From positions 1 through 64,000 of the forward strand of contig NZ_JXMU01000007.1 of the NCBI RefSeq assembly GCF_001293565.1: a stretch of DNA of 64,000 nucleotides, in the 5' to 3' direction. Below the pieces are notes generated by a model, which made no database searches, was not told the origin of the DNA, and saw only the letters and a list, made by a program, of their open reading frames with translations. Of this stretch, positions 63,694 through 64,000 are shown piece after piece. Made by a program: the position numbers and the translations under genes. Source of the DNA: Ahrensia marina (GTDB lineage: Bacteria > Pseudomonadota > Alphaproteobacteria > Rhizobiales > Rhizobiaceae). Positions within the stretch are counted from its first letter, which is position 1. Each line of letters opens with the position of its first letter.

Positions 63694-64000
63694 CTTGTTT
63701 TTCTGACCACGCCAACACGTGCCATTACATCTATCGGAATGTCATACGTGCTGGTTAAATGATGATCGGTGCGAAGTCCCAAATGGTCGCGCTGAATAAA
63801 TAGCGTCCATGCTGCATCGGCAGCTTCCTGAACCAGTTCATCACGGTTGCGATTGGCACCGGGCGTCGCATCATGACGCTTTAATGCTTCCAGTGCATCT
63901 TCCAGCTTTTTGCCGATACGCCCCAGCGCTACGGCTGTTTCCTGCGCAGCTTCATAGGCAAGCGCATCAAGCGTGTCGCTGCCGGTCTGACCTAGAAATG
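63690..64000 (-). CDS. Small conserved protein, C-terminal part (possibly DUF6665)
   Basis: The start lies beyond the right edge; 103 residues and the stop are visible. It is largely helical: LDALAYEAAQETAVALGRIGKKLEDALEALK, then a turn DATPGANRN, then RDELVQEAAD and AWTLFIQRDHLGLRTDHH and a C-terminal DIPIDVMARVGV. The LDALAYE, QRDxxGLRD and final IP motif recall the DUF6665 family of rhizobia, but I am not certain. Function unknown. The stop overlaps the HAD gene stop. Confidence 0.6.
   Translation of the reverse strand, partial: FLGQTGSDTLDALAYEAAQETAVALGRIGKKLEDALEALKRHDATPGANRNRDELVQEAADAAWTLFIQRDHLGLRTDHHLTSTYDIPIDVMARVGVVRKTS

Noticed and set aside
1-64000. tRNA, rRNA, CRISPR arrays, insertion sequences, integrases or prophage genes
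   Set aside because: I looked for cloverleaf-like stretches with CCA ends, regular direct repeats and transposase or integrase motifs and found none. The gaps are all under about 300 bases and are accounted for by promoters and short dyads.

Overview
The window reads as a chromosome segment of a Gram-negative alphaproteobacterium, most likely of the Hyphomicrobiales (rhizobia-like). The reasons are intermediate G+C by eye, mostly GGAG-type ribosome sites with frequent 4-base ATGA/GTGA gene overlaps, the five-step HutF/HutG histidine route, Tdh and PcaB of the rhizobial type, a DUF2541 protein, TRAP and ABC importers, and an AraC-type regulator beside pobA. No tRNA, rRNA, CRISPR array, insertion sequence or prophage is visible. 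Coding density is high and the largest gap between genes is about 290 bases.

Layout. 0-7.7 kb is an accessory patch of envelope and regulatory genes: an autotransporter fragment, DUF805, DUF2541 and DUF3592 proteins, two secreted proteins of unknown function, and two different LuxR-type regulators, one fused to an alpha/beta hydrolase whose nucleophile serine is displaced. Four copies of a 19-bp element lie upstream of genes in this patch. 7.7-13.3 kb holds a stand-alone proB, a luciferase-like monooxygenase, a BASS transporter with a ketosteroid-dehydrogenase-like flavoprotein, and a VOC protein. 13.3-18.0 kb has a polar amino acid ABC importer divergent from kbl-tdh (threonine to glycine). 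18.0-25.4 kb is a complete hut locus (hutFC divergent from hutIHGU), followed by a RidA protein and a TRAP transporter to 29.0 kb. 29.0-36.1 kb is a LacI-controlled sugar ABC importer with an isomerase and a Gfo/Idh/MocA oxidoreductase. A DUF2254 membrane protein follows.

37.8-57.3 kb is the most interesting part. It holds kynU-kynA (tryptophan to anthranilate), then a divergent pair of operons that together look like the aerobic 2-aminobenzoyl-CoA (anthraniloyl-CoA) pathway known from Azoarcus evansii: 2-aminobenzoate-CoA ligase, the fused flavin monooxygenase/old-yellow-enzyme reductase, an SDR, an atypical crotonase, an acyl-CoA dehydrogenase, a MarR regulator, a stand-alone RAM domain, a five-gene branched-chain-type ABC importer, a thioesterase and a RidA protein. 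On the opposite strand are glutaryl-CoA dehydrogenase, a crotonase/3-hydroxyacyl-CoA dehydrogenase fusion and a PcaF-type thiolase. A 35-bp perfect dyad sits between the two operons. The inferred sense of the cluster is tryptophan or anthranilate to acetyl-CoA, by ring dearomatisation as the CoA thioester, enamine hydrolysis, ring opening and beta-oxidation through glutaryl-CoA.

57.3-62.3 kb is a pobR-pobA-pcaCHGB cluster for 4-hydroxybenzoate and protocatechuate that lacks pcaD and pcaIJ. The window closes with RNase D, a HAD phosphatase and the C-terminal part of a small conserved protein. Overall this is a catabolic region for amino acids (His, Thr, Trp) and aromatic acids, with each pathway carrying its own importer and regulator.
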